This document shows, piece by piece, positions 17,275 through 27,437 of a stretch of DNA of 64,000 nt (positions are counted from its first letter, which is position 1; each line of letters begins with the position of its first letter). The stretch covers positions 422,873 through 486,872 of the forward strand of contig NZ_JAIMIC010000004.1 in assembly GCF_019966545.1 (NCBI RefSeq), given 5' to 3'. Both the position numbers and the translations under genes were made by a program. This stretch comes from Heliomarina baculiformis (GTDB taxonomy: Bacteria; Pseudomonadota; Alphaproteobacteria; Rhodobacterales; Rhodobacteraceae). The notes beneath the pieces were generated by a model. The model saw only the letters and a list, made by a program, of their open reading frames with translations. It was not told where the DNA came from and ran no database searches.

Positions 17275-18119
17275 GTGTCTGCCTCCAGGACTTGGGTTTG
17301 CCGGCCGAGACCTTCAATGGCAAGGGTCATGCGGTCGCCGGGCCGCAGGAAGACCGGTTCCGGCTTCATGCCGAGGGCGACGCCCGGCGGTGTGCCGGTG
17401 GCGATCACATCGCCCGGGTGCAGCGTGAAGAGCTGGCTGAGATGGGAGATGATCTGCGCGACGGTGAAGATCATCGTCGCGGTATTGCCGGTCTGGCGTC
17501 GTTCGCCATTCACTTCGAGCGTCATGTCGAGCTTCTGCGGATCGGGGATCTCATCGGCAGTGACCAGCCAGGGGCCGACGGGTCCGAAGGTGTCGCAGGA
17601 TTTGCCCTTGGTCCACTGGCCGGTCAGTTTTGACTGGAAGGTCCGTTCCGAGACATCGTTCACAATGCAGTAGCCCGCCACGTGTTTCAGTGCCGCTGCC
17701 TCGGAGACATATTTCGCGGTCGATCCGATGACCACGCCAAGTTCGACTTCGTAATCGACGGTGGTGGCGTTGCGCGGGATGATTACCGCGTCATCCGGTC
17801 CGGAAATCGCCGAATTGGCTTTGAGAAAGAGGATCGGATGTTCGGGGATGTCGGCGCCGGTTTCCGCCGCGTGATCGGAGTAGTTGAGACCGATGCACAT
17901 GAACTTGCCGATATTGCCGACGCAAGGGCCCATCCGCTGGTTGCCCGAAACCGGGGGCAGGCCTTCCGGATCCAGCGCCTGCAACCGGGCGAGAGTCTGG
18001 CCGGAAAGGGTCGGTCCGGTGATGTCATCCACATGGCTGGAAAGATCGCGAAGTTGGCCATTTGCATCGATAAGGCCCGGTTTTTCCTGCCCGGGGGCGC
18101 CGTATCTGACGAGTTTCAT
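17271..18119 (-). CDS. Fumarylacetoacetate hydrolase family protein
   Basis: A 282-residue FAH-family enzyme. The conserved CIGLNYSDHAAE motif, HPILFLKANSAISG, the metal-binding DYEVELGVVIG and the C-terminal HPGDVIATGTPPGVALG are all present. The family covers C-C bond hydrolases, decarboxylases and ureidoglycolate lyase. Annotation pipelines often choose ureidoglycolate lyase, but the sequence does not decide this. Coupling to the hydroxyacid dehydrogenase suggests a short organic-acid catabolic pathway. Confidence 0.92.
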   Translation of the reverse strand: MKLVRYGAPGQEKPGLIDANGQLRDLSSHVDDITGPTLSGQTLARLQALDPEGLPPVSGNQRMGPCVGNIGKFMCIGLNYSDHAAETGADIPEHPILFLKANSAISGPDDAVIIPRNATTVDYEVELGVVIGSTAKYVSEAAALKHVAGYCIVNDVSERTFQSKLTGQWTKGKSCDTFGPVGPWLVTADEIPDPQKLDMTLEVNGERRQTGNTATMIFTVAQIISHLSQLFTLHPGDVIATGTPPGVALGMKPEPVFLRPGDRMTLAIEGLGRQTQVLEADT

Positions 18120-18178
18120 ATGACTTCCTGGTAGTTGTTCATGGCGACCTGCCTAGCATCGGAACCGGTCGCGGTCAC

Positions 18179-18373
18179 CTAGTAGTGCGGCGGGCGTTCG
18201 TCGCCTAGGACCACGCCTCCCGAGCCTTCGGCCTCGCGCTGGGCCTCGCGTTCCATCAGCATGTGCACGTGCCGGGTCAGGCGGTCGATGTCCTTTTGCT
18301 GGGCGGTGACGATCGCGTTCAGCTCTTCGACCGTGCGATCGAGATGGGCGAGGTGTTCTTCGATCTGTTGCAT
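18179..18373 (-). CDS. slyX: SlyX family protein
   Basis: A 64-residue SlyX homologue. The heptad-like N-terminal half ([19 protein letters not shown], then [15 protein letters not shown]) predicts a coiled coil, and the protein ends in the family's signature RPPHY. The function of SlyX is not established. It is read away from hisS, with which it shares a 186-bp upstream region. Confidence 0.9.
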   Translation of the reverse strand: MQQIEEHLAHLDRTVEELNAIVTAQQKDIDRLTRHVHMLMEREAQREAEGSGGVVLGDERPPHY

Positions 18374-18500
18374 GTGAGATCCTTTCCGGCTTGGGCAACC
18401 ATAGAAGGCGGGTCAGCCGGGGCCAAGGGGCGGTCTTTGTGCCCGGCCGCTGCCGTCGCCTGCAAGAACGTTGGCTGGACGGCCGGTGGCGGGGCTGCTT

Positions 18501-18515
18501 GCCCCCGTCGGGGGC
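18501..18515. repeat. GC-rich inverted repeat upstream of hisS
   Basis: GCCCCCG and CGGGGGC arms face each other around one T, 45 bp before the hisS start. It may be an operator or part of the leader; it lacks a T-run and is not a convincing terminator. Confidence 0.35.
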
Positions 18516-18559
18516 TTGGGATAGACCGCGCCGCGAATGGATCCTTGAAGGACATCGAC

Positions 18560-20056
18560 ATGGCCAAGGTCAAGAAACAGCCGCGCCCGAAGGCGGAGAC
18601 GCCGAAGGGGTTCAGAGATTACTTTGGTGCCGAGGTCACTCAGCGCAGCGAAATGCTGCGCAAGATCGCCCAAGTGTATCATCTCTATGGTTTCGATGCC
18701 CTTGAAACCAGCGCGGTTGAAACGGTCGAGGCGCTTGGCAAGTTTCTTCCCGACGTCGACCGTCCCAATGAGGGCGTTTTCGCCTGGCAGGAAGCGGACG
18801 ACGCGGACAAGGGCGACTGGCTGGCCCTGCGCTATGACATGACGGCGCCGCTTGCACGGGTGTTTGCGCAGCATCGCAATGACCTGCCGGTGCCCTATCG
18901 CCGCTATGCGATGGGACCGGTCTGGCGCAATGAAAAGCCGGGGCCGGGTCGTTTCCGGCAGTTTTATCAATGCGATGCGGATACGGTCGGGTCGGGCTCG
19001 ATGGCCTCCGACGCCGAGATCTGCGCGCTTCTGGCCGACACGCTGGAAGCGGTCGGGATCGCGCGGGGCGACTACCTGATCCGGGTGAACAATCGCAAGG
19101 TTCTGAACGGCGTGCTCGAGGCGACCGGCGTCGAGGATGACGGCCAACGGGATGCGGTTCTGCGCACCATCGACAAGTTCGACAAGGTTGGCGAGTCCGG
19201 TGTTCGCGAGCTTCTGGGCAAAGGACGGCTTGACGATTCCGGTGCCTTCATTGACGGGGTCGGCCTGACCGAGGCGCAGGCCGCACCGGTGCTGGCTTTT
19301 CTGACGTCGAAAGGGGCGGATGCAGGCGAAACGCTTGCCAACTTGCGCTTAGCCGTCGGTGAAAGCGCCAGCGGGGCCGAAGGCGTGGATGAGCTTGAGG
19401 AAATCGCCGCCATTCTGAACGCGCAAGGCTATGGGCCGGACCGGATCGTCATCGATCCTTCGGTGGTGCGCGGTCTGGGATATTACACCGGCCCGGTTTA
19501 CGAGGCCGAGTTGACCTTTGACATCCTCGACGAAAAGGGGCGCAAGCGGCAGTTCGGGTCGGTCGCCGGCGGGGGGCGCTATGACGATCTTGTCAAGCGG
19601 TTCACCGGCCAGTCGGTCCCGGCCACGGGTGTCTCGATCGGGGTCGACCGGTTGCTGGCGGCGCTGCATGCCAAGGGGCGTGTCAGCAAGGACGCGGCGG
19701 GTCCGGTCATCGTGACGGTCATGGATCGCGACAGGATGGCGGATTACCAGGCCATGGTTTCCGAGCTGCGCGGGTCTGGTATCCGGGCCGAGGTCTACCT
19801 TGGCAATCCCAAGAATTTTGGCAATCAGCTTAAATACGCGGACCGCCGCGGCAGCCCGGTCGCCGTCATCGAAGGCGGCGAGGAGAAAGAGCGCGGTGTG
19901 GTGCAGATCAAGGATCTGATCCTTGGTGCGAAGATCGCCGAAAGCGCGACGCTTGAGGAATGGAAGGAACGGCCCAGCCAGTACGAGATTTCCCGTTCGG
20001 ATCTCGTGGCCAAAGTCCGAGAAATTCTGGCCGATCAGGCCGGGGAGCAGGCGTGA
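18560..20056 (+). CDS. hisS: Histidine-tRNA ligase
   Basis: Class II aminoacyl-tRNA synthetase charging tRNA-His, 498 residues. The start [20 protein letters not shown] is preferred to the far upstream in-frame codons because the family begins with a short basic tail followed by KGFRDYF. Motif 2 region [20 protein letters not shown] with FYQCDAD, and the histidine motifs [14 protein letters not shown] and [14 protein letters not shown] are clear. A C-terminal anticodon-binding domain follows ([10 protein letters not shown]...). It heads a three-gene overlapping set with hisZ and hisG. Confidence 0.95.
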   Translation: MAKVKKQPRPKAETPKGFRDYFGAEVTQRSEMLRKIAQVYHLYGFDALETSAVETVEALGKFLPDVDRPNEGVFAWQEADDADKGDWLALRYDMTAPLARVFAQHRNDLPVPYRRYAMGPVWRNEKPGPGRFRQFYQCDADTVGSGSMASDAEICALLADTLEAVGIARGDYLIRVNNRKVLNGVLEATGVEDDGQRDAVLRTIDKFDKVGESGVRELLGKGRLDDSGAFIDGVGLTEAQAAPVLAFLTSKGADAGETLANLRLAVGESASGAEGVDELEEIAAILNAQGYGPDRIVIDPSVVRGLGYYTGPVYEAELTFDILDEKGRKRQFGSVAGGGRYDDLVKRFTGQSVPATGVSIGVDRLLAALHAKGRVSKDAAGPVIVTVMDRDRMADYQAMVSELRGSGIRAEVYLGNPKNFGNQLKYADRRGSPVAVIEGGEEKERGVVQIKDLILGAKIAESATLEEWKERPSQYEISRSDLVAKVREILADQAGEQA

Positions 20057-21138
20057 TGCCCGACCGGGCAGATGCACTGGCGCGGGCCGCCGCGTTGCGC
20101 AAGCGTTTCGAGGATCTCGGCGCGCAGGTCGTGGAAACCCCGATACTGCAACCGGCCGAGGTTCTGCTGGACCTCTACGGCGAGGACATCCGTGCCCGTG
20201 CCTATGTCACCTCGGATGCACTTCGGGGCGAGCAGATGCTGCGCCCGGATTTCACCGTTCCGGTCGTGCAGATGCACATGACCCAAGGGGCGGAACCGGC
20301 GCGCTATACCTACTCGGGCGAGGTGTTCCGCCGTCAGGAACTCGACGAGGACCGGGCGAACGAATACCTTCAGGTAGGCTATGAGGTCTTCGACCGGAAC
20401 GATGTCGCGGCTGCGGATGCAGAGGTGTTTGCCCAGATCAAAGAAGCAGTGGCCGGATTGCAGCTTCACGCGGCCACGGGCGATATCGGCATTCTCATGG
20501 CAGCCGTGCGAGGGCTCTCGACGACCGAGGCACGCCGCGCCGCGCTGATGCGCCATATCTGGCGACCGCGCCGTTTTCGCAGCCTTTTGAACCGCTATGC
20601 CGGGCGCGTGGCCCCGAGCCCGCGCAGGCAGGCCCTGCTCGCGGCAGGCGATCCCTTCGAAGGGGCAGGGCCGTTCAACGGTGTGCGCGACAAGGCAGAG
20701 ATTGCCGCGCGGATCGATGCGCTCCGCGAAGACGCGGCAGCGGCGCCCATCGCGGCGCAGGAGATGGCCGGAATCGAAGCGCTGCTGAAGGTGCGCGAAA
20801 CGCTGCCTTTCGCCTTGGAGCAACTGCGCGATATCGCGGTGGATCTGCCGTCGATCACCCCGGCACTCGACCGGCTGGAAGCCCGGACCGAGGCGCTGGC
20901 GGCCCGTAACGTGGATGTGGCCAACCTTGACTTCGAAGCGAGTTTCGGACGGACCTCAATGGAATATTACGACGGCTTCGTCTTTGGTTTCTACGCAGAG
21001 CAGGCACCTGATCTTCCGCCCATCGCAACCGGCGGGCGCTATGACGCGTTGACCCGGCACCTTGGACGCGGTGCCGAGATACCGGCGGTGGGTGGCGTTC
21101 TGCGCCCCGGCCTGATCCTGCAACTGGAGCGCATGTGA
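20056..21138 (+). CDS. hisZ: ATP phosphoribosyltransferase regulatory subunit
   Basis: HisZ, a 360-residue HisRS paralogue without tRNA-charging activity that activates the short-form HisG. It keeps the class II fold: QMLRPDFTVPVVQMHM, RYTYSGEVFRRQE, ANEYLQVGYEVFDR and GGRYDALTRHLGRG. The start at the TGATG overlap with hisS is chosen; the in-frame upstream extension lies inside hisS. HisZ is needed because the neighbouring HisG lacks the C-terminal regulatory domain. Confidence 0.93.
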   Translation: MPDRADALARAAALRKRFEDLGAQVVETPILQPAEVLLDLYGEDIRARAYVTSDALRGEQMLRPDFTVPVVQMHMTQGAEPARYTYSGEVFRRQELDEDRANEYLQVGYEVFDRNDVAAADAEVFAQIKEAVAGLQLHAATGDIGILMAAVRGLSTTEARRAALMRHIWRPRRFRSLLNRYAGRVAPSPRRQALLAAGDPFEGAGPFNGVRDKAEIAARIDALREDAAAAPIAAQEMAGIEALLKVRETLPFALEQLRDIAVDLPSITPALDRLEARTEALAARNVDVANLDFEASFGRTSMEYYDGFVFGFYAEQAPDLPPIATGGRYDALTRHLGRGAEIPAVGGVLRPGLILQLERM

Positions 21139-21824
21139 TGCTGAAACTGGGTGTGCCCTCCAAGGGGCGGTTGATGGAGAAGACCTTTGCCTGGTTCGAA
21201 AAGCACGGCATTCGTCTGTCCCGCACGGGGTCCGACCGTGAATATGCGGGCACGGTCGAGGGCATCGACGGGGTGGGGCTCGTGCTGCTCTCTGCCGGTG
21301 AGATCCCCCGCGAACTCGCGGCAGGACGCATCCATCTTGGCGTGACGGGCACGGATCTCGTTCACGAGAAACTGGCGAGATGGGAAAGCCAGGTACAAGA
21401 GATCGAACCGCTCGGCTTTGGCCATGCGGATCTGGTTCTGGCCGTTCCGCAATGCTGGGTGGATGTGGATACGCTCGAAGATCTGGATGCGGCGGCGGCA
21501 GCCTTCCGGGCGCGCCACGGGTACCGGATGCGGATCGCCACGAAGTATCACCGGCTGGTGCGGGATTTCCTGCGCGAGGCCGGTGTTGCCGATTACGCGC
21601 TTGTCGATAGCCAGGGGGCGACCGAAGGCACAGTCAAAAACGAAACCGCAGAGGCAGTGGCGGATATCACCTCAACAGGCGATACCCTGCGCGCCAACCA
21701 TCTGAAATTGCTGTCTGACGGTCTGGTCCTGAAGAGCCAGGCGACGCTCTGGCGCAGCCGTGTCGCAGAGTGCGATGACGCGGACCAGCGGGCAATGCAG
21801 GAAATTCTGGACCGGCTGGGGTAG
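21138..21824 (+). CDS. hisG: ATP phosphoribosyltransferase catalytic subunit (short form)
   Basis: First enzyme of histidine biosynthesis, joining ATP and PRPP. It is 228 residues long, the short form lacking the allosteric ACT-like domain and working with HisZ. Signatures are LGVPSKGRLMEKTF at the N-terminus, GVTGTDLVHEK, RIATKYHRLVRDF and the PRPP loop DITSTGDTLRANHL. The ATG used overlaps the hisZ stop (TGATG); a GTG one codon earlier is an alternative. Confidence 0.95.
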   Translation: MLKLGVPSKGRLMEKTFAWFEKHGIRLSRTGSDREYAGTVEGIDGVGLVLLSAGEIPRELAAGRIHLGVTGTDLVHEKLARWESQVQEIEPLGFGHADLVLAVPQCWVDVDTLEDLDAAAAAFRARHGYRMRIATKYHRLVRDFLREAGVADYALVDSQGATEGTVKNETAEAVADITSTGDTLRANHLKLLSDGLVLKSQATLWRSRVAECDDADQRAMQEILDRLG

Positions 21825-21859
21825 CGGCGGCTCCTGTCGGAACCGCCCTCCCGTTTGCG

Positions 21860-21903
21860 CCAAGAATTTTTGAGAATTCTTGGTAAATTTCTTTCAGAAA
21901 TTT
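21860..21903. terminator. Tandem hairpins between convergent hisG and kynA
   Basis: Two perfect inverted repeats lie 1 nt apart: CCAAGAATT...AATTCTTGG (21860-21883) and AAATTTCT...AGAAATTT (21885-21903). They sit between two facing stop codons, so they probably act as a two-way terminator. Both stems are AT-rich, unlike the surroundings. I recall the same pair of motifs between genes in other Rhodobacteraceae. Confidence 0.6.
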
Positions 21904-21916
21904 GGCTGCGGCGTGA

Positions 21917-22750
21917 TCAGAGATCCGTGCGCAGATGCCAGAGTTCCGGGAACAGCTCCGTTTCCAGCATCCGCTTCAGGTAGCTCACGCCGCCGGTGCC
22001 ACCTGTTCCCCGCTTGAAGCCGATGACCCGTTCGACCGTGGTGACATGGTTGAACCGCCAGCGTCTGAAGTAGTCCTCAAGGTCCACCAGCTTTTCTGCC
22101 AGCTCGTAGAGCGCCCAGTAGGTTTCCGGCTGCTTGTACACGTTGCTCCAAGCGGCGGCGACAGCCGGGTCCGGCGCGTGTTTCTTCGTCGTGTCGCGCC
22201 CGGTAACCCCTTCGGGCAGGGGGAATGCCTCGGAGAGGGCACGCATCGCCACATCATAAAGCGAGGGCCGTTCCAGTTCTTCCGTAAGGAGTTGCAGCAC
22301 CTCTGGGCGGTGTTCGTGCGGGCGCAGCATGGCCGGGTTCCGGTTGCCGAGGATGAACTCGATCTGCCGGTACTGGTGCGACTGAAACCCGGAACTCTGG
22401 CCAAGCGTTTCCCGGAAGCTCGTGTAATCCGAGGGCGTCATCGTGCGCAGCACATCCCATGCGCTGTTGAGCTGTTCGAAGATCCGGCTCACACGGCTCA
22501 GCATCTTGAACGCCGGGCGCATGTCGGGCTGGGCAAGCGCCTCTCGCGCAGCCGTCAGCTCATGTATCGCCAGCCGCATCCAAAGCTCCGAGGTCTGGTG
22601 CTGGACGATAAACAGCATTTCGTCATGCGCATCGGACAGAGGTGACTGCGCGCTCAGGATCTTTGAAAGCTGCAGGTAGTCGCCGTAGGACATGCGTCCG
22701 TCAAAAGACATCTGCGCGCCTTCGGTCTCCGGATTGTATGGTTCACTCAT
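21917..22750 (-). CDS. kynA: Tryptophan 2,3-dioxygenase
   Basis: Heme enzyme opening the indole ring of tryptophan to N-formylkynurenine, 277 residues, the usual bacterial length. Signatures are [35 protein letters not shown] (His of the active site), [17 protein letters not shown] and the C-terminal [18 protein letters not shown] with the heme-ligand His. It is 3 bp downstream of kynU and surely cotranscribed. A formamidase (kynB) is not adjacent. Confidence 0.96.
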   Translation of the reverse strand: MSEPYNPETEGAQMSFDGRMSYGDYLQLSKILSAQSPLSDAHDEMLFIVQHQTSELWMRLAIHELTAAREALAQPDMRPAFKMLSRVSRIFEQLNSAWDVLRTMTPSDYTSFRETLGQSSGFQSHQYRQIEFILGNRNPAMLRPHEHRPEVLQLLTEELERPSLYDVAMRALSEAFPLPEGVTGRDTTKKHAPDPAVAAAWSNVYKQPETYWALYELAEKLVDLEDYFRRWRFNHVTTVERVIGFKRGTGGTGGVSYLKRMLETELFPELWHLRTDL

Positions 22751-22753
22751 GGC

Positions 22754-23947
22754 TCAGGTCACCGCGTTCCGCGTCTTGTAGGCATCGTTGTCCCACAGTT
22801 TCTTGTTCATGACATCCGAGATCACTTTGGCCGCGCCGCGAATGTCGTCTTCGTCCAGATAAAGCGGCGTGATGCCGAACCGCATGATGTCGGGCGACCG
22901 GAAATCGCCGATCACCCCGTTTGCGATCAGCGCCTGCATCGCGGCATAACCCTGCTCGAACCTGAACGAAACCTGGCTGCCGCGTTCCTGCGGATTGCGC
23001 GGGCTGGCAAGCGAAAGCATCGGACAGGCGGCTTCGACTTCGGCGATGAAGAGCTCGCTAAGTTCGATGGAGCGGGCGCGCAAGTCGTCCATGTCGACCA
23101 TGTCCCAGATGTCGAGCGCGCATTCGAGCGATGTCATCTGGATGACCGGCGGCGTTCCCACGCGCATCCGCGATACCCCCGCACCGGCCCGGTAATCGAG
23201 ATCGAAATCGAAAGGCGCGTCATGCCCAAGCCAGCCGGACAGGGCAGGCAGGGTCTGATCCGCATGTTTCGGCGCAACATAGATAAAGGCCGGGGCGCCG
23301 GGGCCGCCGTTCAGATATTTGTAGCTGCAGCCGACCGCGAAATCGGCGTCTGCTTCCGCCAGCCGGACGGGCAGGGCACCTGCCGTATGCGCAAGGTCCC
23401 AAACGGCCAGAGCACCGACCGCATGCGCTTTTTCCGTCAGCGCCTTCATGTCATGCAACCGGCCGGTCCGGTAATCGACCTCGGTCAGCATCATCACGGC
23501 GATCTCTTCCGAGAACTCGGATTCGACGTCTTCCGGATTCACGACGCGCAGCTCGTACGCCGGCCCCAATGTCTTGAGCAGACCTTGGGCGATGTAGAGA
23601 TCCGAGGGAAAGTTGCCGTTGTCCGACAGGATGACCTTGCGCTCGGGCCGCATGGCCAGCGCCGAGGCCAGCGCCTGATAGACCTTGATCGACAGGGTGT
23701 CGCCGGTTGCGACGCTGCCCGCCTCTGCGCCGATCAGACGTGCGATCCGGTCGCCGATGGCCATGGGCTGCGCCATCCAGCCGGCTTTGTTCCAGCCGGT
23801 GATCAGCATGTCGCCCCATTCGTCGCGCATCATGGCTGCAATGCGATCCGGGGCTGCTTTCGGCAGGGGGCCGAGCGAATTGCCATCAAGGTAGAGAAGA
23901 CCCTCCGGCAGGTGAAAACGCGCTTTGATCGCCGCAAAATCCGTCAT
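22754..23947 (-). CDS. kynU: Kynureninase
   Basis: PLP-dependent enzyme cleaving kynurenine to anthranilate and alanine, 397 residues. The start MTDFAAIKARFHLP is preferred; the in-frame extension of 51 codons upstream does not resemble the family. Signatures are LYLDGNSLGPLPKAAP at the N-terminus, ALAVWDLAHTAGALPV (Asp of the PLP ring) and VGCSYKYLNGGPGAPAF with the Schiff-base Lys. It leads kynU-kynA. Its promoter lies in the 389-bp gap to pntA, which is read the other way. Confidence 0.95.
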   Translation of the reverse strand: MTDFAAIKARFHLPEGLLYLDGNSLGPLPKAAPDRIAAMMRDEWGDMLITGWNKAGWMAQPMAIGDRIARLIGAEAGSVATGDTLSIKVYQALASALAMRPERKVILSDNGNFPSDLYIAQGLLKTLGPAYELRVVNPEDVESEFSEEIAVMMLTEVDYRTGRLHDMKALTEKAHAVGALAVWDLAHTAGALPVRLAEADADFAVGCSYKYLNGGPGAPAFIYVAPKHADQTLPALSGWLGHDAPFDFDLDYRAGAGVSRMRVGTPPVIQMTSLECALDIWDMVDMDDLRARSIELSELFIAEVEAACPMLSLASPRNPQERGSQVSFRFEQGYAAMQALIANGVIGDFRSPDIMRFGITPLYLDEDDIRGAAKVISDVMNKKLWDNDAYKTRNAVT

Positions 23948-24336
23948 GTTCCCGACACTCGCAGTTGTTTTATGCTTGAAGTAATTCGGTCGTATCCGCT
24001 TCCTTTGGTTCTGTCCAGCGGCTTGTGCTCGTCTGCCCGGGGTGGTTATTTCCGCCCCGCCACAGGGCTGATCGTGCCTTTGTGCCCTTAAAACGATCAT
24101 CTCCCAAAGAACGATTTCTCAGTTTCAGTTGTCAATTTGGAACGAAATGTCGTTGGATCCCATGTCAGGGCTTCATGTTAGCGTTCACGAACAAAAGATG
24201 CGCGCGACAACGGTATCTTTTGCGATAATTGCGGAGCGAAACACGGGCTTTGCTTGCGCATCCATGACACGCAGGGTAGTGAATCTCGGAACTATCATGC
24301 CGGGGCTATATCGGCACAGAGATGAGGGAGTAATCG
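23948..24336. other. Divergent promoter region of kynU and pntA
   Basis: A 389-bp gap without a credible gene. A promoter-like pair for pntA, TTGCGC (24254-24259), 17 nt, TAGTGA (24277-24282), resembles the rRNA-type promoter at the right end of the window. The minus-strand promoter of kynU could not be picked out. The pntA ribosome-binding site GAGGGAG is at about 24324-24330. Confidence 0.4.
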
Positions 24337-25911
24337 GTGAAGATAGGGACGCCCAAAGAAGTTTTCGACGGTGAAAACAGGGTTGCGATGACGCCAGACA
24401 GCGCGCGCGCCTTGCAAAAACTCGGATATGAATGCGTGATCGAGGCCGGGGCAGGCGGCCGGGCTGGTTTCAACGACGAGGCCTATGCCGAGGCCGGGGT
24501 CGAGATCGCCAAAACCGGGGCCGCTCTTTACAAGGCGGCGGACATCATCGCCAAGGTGCGTCCGCCCAGCGAGACTGAAATCAAACGTCTCAATTCCAAC
24601 AAGACGCTGATTTCGTTCTTTTATCCCGGCTCCAACGAAGAGCTGATGCAAAAGGCCGCCGAAACTGGCGCCTCTGTCATCGCGATGGACATGGTGCCAC
24701 GGATCAGCCGCGCCCAGAAGATGGACGCGCTGAGTTCGATGGCCAATATCGCTGGCTACCGCGCGGTCATCGAGGCAGGCAACAACTTTGGCCGTTTCTT
24801 TACCGGTCAGGTGACGGCGGCGGGCAAGGTGCCCCCGGCCAAGGTTCTGATCGTCGGTGCCGGTGTTGCCGGTCTTGCCGCGATCGGCACCTCGACCTCG
24901 CTTGGTGCGATGACCTATGCCTTTGACGTGCGCCCCGAAGTGGCCGAGCAGGTCGAATCCATGGGGGCCGAATTCGTCTATCTCGATTTCGAGGAAGAGC
25001 AGACCGATGGTTCCGCAACCGGCGGCTATGCCTCTGTTTCTTCTCCGGAATTCCGCGAGGCGCAGCTGGCGAAGTTCCGCGAACTGGCCCCGGAAATGGA
25101 CATCGTCATCACCACGGCGCTGATCCCGAACCGCGAAGCGCCCGAACTCTGGACCGAGGATATGGTCAAGGCGATGAAACCGGGCTCGGTCATCGTCGAC
25201 CTCGCCGCCGAGCGTGGTGGCAACTGCAAGCTGACCGTACCGGACGAAAAGATCGTCACGGATAACGGTGTCACCATCATCGGTTACACCGACTTCCCGT
25301 CGCGCATGGCCACCCAGTCCTCGACGCTCTATGCCACCAACGTACGCCACATGATGACGGACCTGACGCCCGAAAAGGACGGCATGGTCAATCACAACAT
25401 GGACGATGACGTGATCCGTGGGGCGACGATTACCCATGCGAAAGAAGTCACCTTCCCGCCACCGCCGCCAAAGGTGAAGGCGATTGCTGCGCAAAAGCCC
25501 AAGGAAAAAGTCAAAGAACTGACCCCGGCGGAAAAGCGCGAACAGGAAATCGAAGCGTTCAAGAAACAGACCAAAAGCCAGGTGACCCTGATCGCCGTCG
25601 GTGCTGTGCTTCTGCTTCTGCTTGGCCTCGTGGCCCCGGCAAGCTTCATGCAGCACTTCATCGTGTTCGTTCTGGCCGTTTTTGTCGGCTTCCAGGTGAT
25701 CTGGGGCGTGGCGCATTCGCTGCACACACCGCTGATGGCCGTGACCAACGCGATTTCGTCCATCATCATCCTTGGTGCCCTGATGCAGATCGGCTCGGGG
25801 TCTTTCCTTGTGATCCTGCTTGCCGCCCTGTCGGTCTTTATGGCCGGTATCAACATCTTTGGTGGCTTCCTCGTGACCCGGCGCATGCTCGCCATGTTCC
25901 AGAAATCGTAA
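24337..25911 (+). CDS. pntA: NAD(P) transhydrogenase subunit alpha
   Basis: Alpha subunit of the proton-translocating transhydrogenase, which uses the proton gradient to make NADPH from NADH. At 524 residues it is the fused form: N-terminal NAD-binding domain I (KIGTPKEVFDGENRVAMTP, VGAGVAGLAAIGTS, DLAAERGGNC) and a C-terminal membrane part with three to four helices after about residue 420 (VTLIAVGAVLLLLLGLVAPA and on). The joining linker is Lys/Pro/Glu-rich. The start codon is GTG with a good GAGGGAG site before it. pntB follows after 13 bp. Confidence 0.96.
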   Translation: MKIGTPKEVFDGENRVAMTPDSARALQKLGYECVIEAGAGGRAGFNDEAYAEAGVEIAKTGAALYKAADIIAKVRPPSETEIKRLNSNKTLISFFYPGSNEELMQKAAETGASVIAMDMVPRISRAQKMDALSSMANIAGYRAVIEAGNNFGRFFTGQVTAAGKVPPAKVLIVGAGVAGLAAIGTSTSLGAMTYAFDVRPEVAEQVESMGAEFVYLDFEEEQTDGSATGGYASVSSPEFREAQLAKFRELAPEMDIVITTALIPNREAPELWTEDMVKAMKPGSVIVDLAAERGGNCKLTVPDEKIVTDNGVTIIGYTDFPSRMATQSSTLYATNVRHMMTDLTPEKDGMVNHNMDDDVIRGATITHAKEVTFPPPPPKVKAIAAQKPKEKVKELTPAEKREQEIEAFKKQTKSQVTLIAVGAVLLLLLGLVAPASFMQHFIVFVLAVFVGFQVIWGVAHSLHTPLMAVTNAISSIIILGALMQIGSGSFLVILLAALSVFMAGINIFGGFLVTRRMLAMFQKS

Positions 25912-25924
25912 GGAGTAGAGGATT

Positions 25925-27358
25925 ATGGAATTCGGATTTACCACGGCGGCATATGTCGTTGCAGCCGTCCTCTTCATCCTGAGCCTTGGCGGCCTTTCCG
26001 GCCAGGAAAGCGCCAAGCGCGCGGTCTGGTATGGCATCGCCGGTATGGCTCTGGCGGTATTCGCCACGCTCATCGGACCGGGCTCGGGCCTGTGGCTGTT
26101 GTCGGTTCTGCTGATCGCGGCCGGTGGCGTCATCGGCGTGATCGTGGCCAAGCGGGTCCAGATGACCGAGATGCCGCAGCTTGTTGCGGCGATGCACTCT
26201 CTCGTCGGTCTCGCGGCGGTTTTCGTCGGCTATAACGCCCATATCGAACTGAACAACGTGCTCGCCATGACCCCCGAACAGCGCCTGTCGCTCGAAGGGT
26301 TCGCGGCCGTTCTGGCCCATAAAACCAGCGTCGAGCAAAGCATCCTGCGGGTTGAATTGTTCCTTGGCGTCTTTATCGGTGCGATCACCTTTACCGGATC
26401 GGTCATTGCCTTTGGCAAGCTGGCGGGCAAGGTCAGCTCGGCGGCGACGAAACTGCCGGGCGGGCATATGCTCAACCTCGCGGCAGCTATCATCTCGCTG
26501 CTCTGCCTGTTCTGGTACATGGCTTCGGGTGGCTTCCTGCCGCTGCTGATCATGACGCTGGCGGCGCTGTTTATCGGCTACCACTTGATCATGGGTATCG
26601 GCGGCGCGGATATGCCTGTCGTGGTCTCGATGCTGAACAGCTATTCCGGCTGGGCGGCGGCGGCCATCGGCTTCAGCCTTGGCAACGACCTGCTGATCGT
26701 GGTTGGTGCGCTGGTCGGTTCCTCGGGTGCAATCCTGTCCTACATCATGTGCAAGGCGATGAACCGGTCGTTTGTTTCGGTGATCCTTGGCGGCTTTGGC
26801 GGCTCTGCCGGTCCGGCAATGGAAGTCGAAGGCGAACAGGTCGCCATCGAGGCCGACGGTGTGGCCGCGGCGCTGAACGAAGCCGACAGCATCATCATCA
26901 TCCCCGGCTATGGCATGGCGGTGGCACAGGCGCAGAACGCGGTCAGCGACCTGACCAAGAAACTGCGTGCGGCGGGCAAGAACGTCCGTTTCGCCATCCA
27001 CCCTGTTGCCGGTCGTTTGCCCGGCCACATGAACGTGCTGCTGGCCGAAGCCAAGGTCCCCTACGATATCGTGCTTGAAATGGACGAGATCAACGAGGAC
27101 TTCCCGGACACGGATGTGGCCATCGTCATCGGTTCGAACGATATCGTGAACCCGGCGGCGCAGGAAGATCCGAACTCCCCCATCGCGGGGATGCCGGTTC
27201 TGGAATGCTGGAAGGCCAAGCAGGTGTTCGTTTCCAAGCGCGGGCAGGGCACCGGCTATTCGGGTATCGAGAACCCGCTTTTCTTCAAGGACAACACGCG
27301 GATGTTCTATGGTGACGCCAAGGCGTCGCTCGACAAACTGCTACCGATGATCGACTAA
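25925..27358 (+). CDS. pntB: NAD(P) transhydrogenase subunit beta
   Basis: Beta subunit, 477 residues, normal length. Nine or so membrane helices in the first 260 residues are followed by NADP-binding domain III with [38 protein letters not shown] and the lid region [17 protein letters not shown]. The preceding AAGGAGTAGAGG is a strong ribosome-binding site. It ends 22 bp before a clear terminator. Confidence 0.96.
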   Translation: MEFGFTTAAYVVAAVLFILSLGGLSGQESAKRAVWYGIAGMALAVFATLIGPGSGLWLLSVLLIAAGGVIGVIVAKRVQMTEMPQLVAAMHSLVGLAAVFVGYNAHIELNNVLAMTPEQRLSLEGFAAVLAHKTSVEQSILRVELFLGVFIGAITFTGSVIAFGKLAGKVSSAATKLPGGHMLNLAAAIISLLCLFWYMASGGFLPLLIMTLAALFIGYHLIMGIGGADMPVVVSMLNSYSGWAAAAIGFSLGNDLLIVVGALVGSSGAILSYIMCKAMNRSFVSVILGGFGGSAGPAMEVEGEQVAIEADGVAAALNEADSIIIIPGYGMAVAQAQNAVSDLTKKLRAAGKNVRFAIHPVAGRLPGHMNVLLAEAKVPYDIVLEMDEINEDFPDTDVAIVIGSNDIVNPAAQEDPNSPIAGMPVLECWKAKQVFVSKRGQGTGYSGIENPLFFKDNTRMFYGDAKASLDKLLPMID

Positions 27359-27380
27359 ACGTCATCAGGCGTGAAACAGA

Positions 27381-27416
27381 AAACGGCGGTGCAGGAATGC
27401 ACCGCCGTTTTTGTTT
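27381..27416 (+). terminator. Rho-independent terminator of pntAB
   Basis: A 12-bp perfect stem (27381-27392 with 27399-27410) with a 6-nt loop and a TTTTTGTTTG tail. The A-run on the other side makes it usable for the convergent DUF1489 gene as well. Confidence 0.93.
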
Positions 27417-27437
27417 GCCGTCTAGGCGTTCAAGGGA

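Noticed and set aside
24295..27028. Long minus-strand frames opposite pntAB
   Set aside because: Histidine/arginine-rich translations typical of antisense reading of GC-rich genes; pntA and pntB are complete on the other strand.
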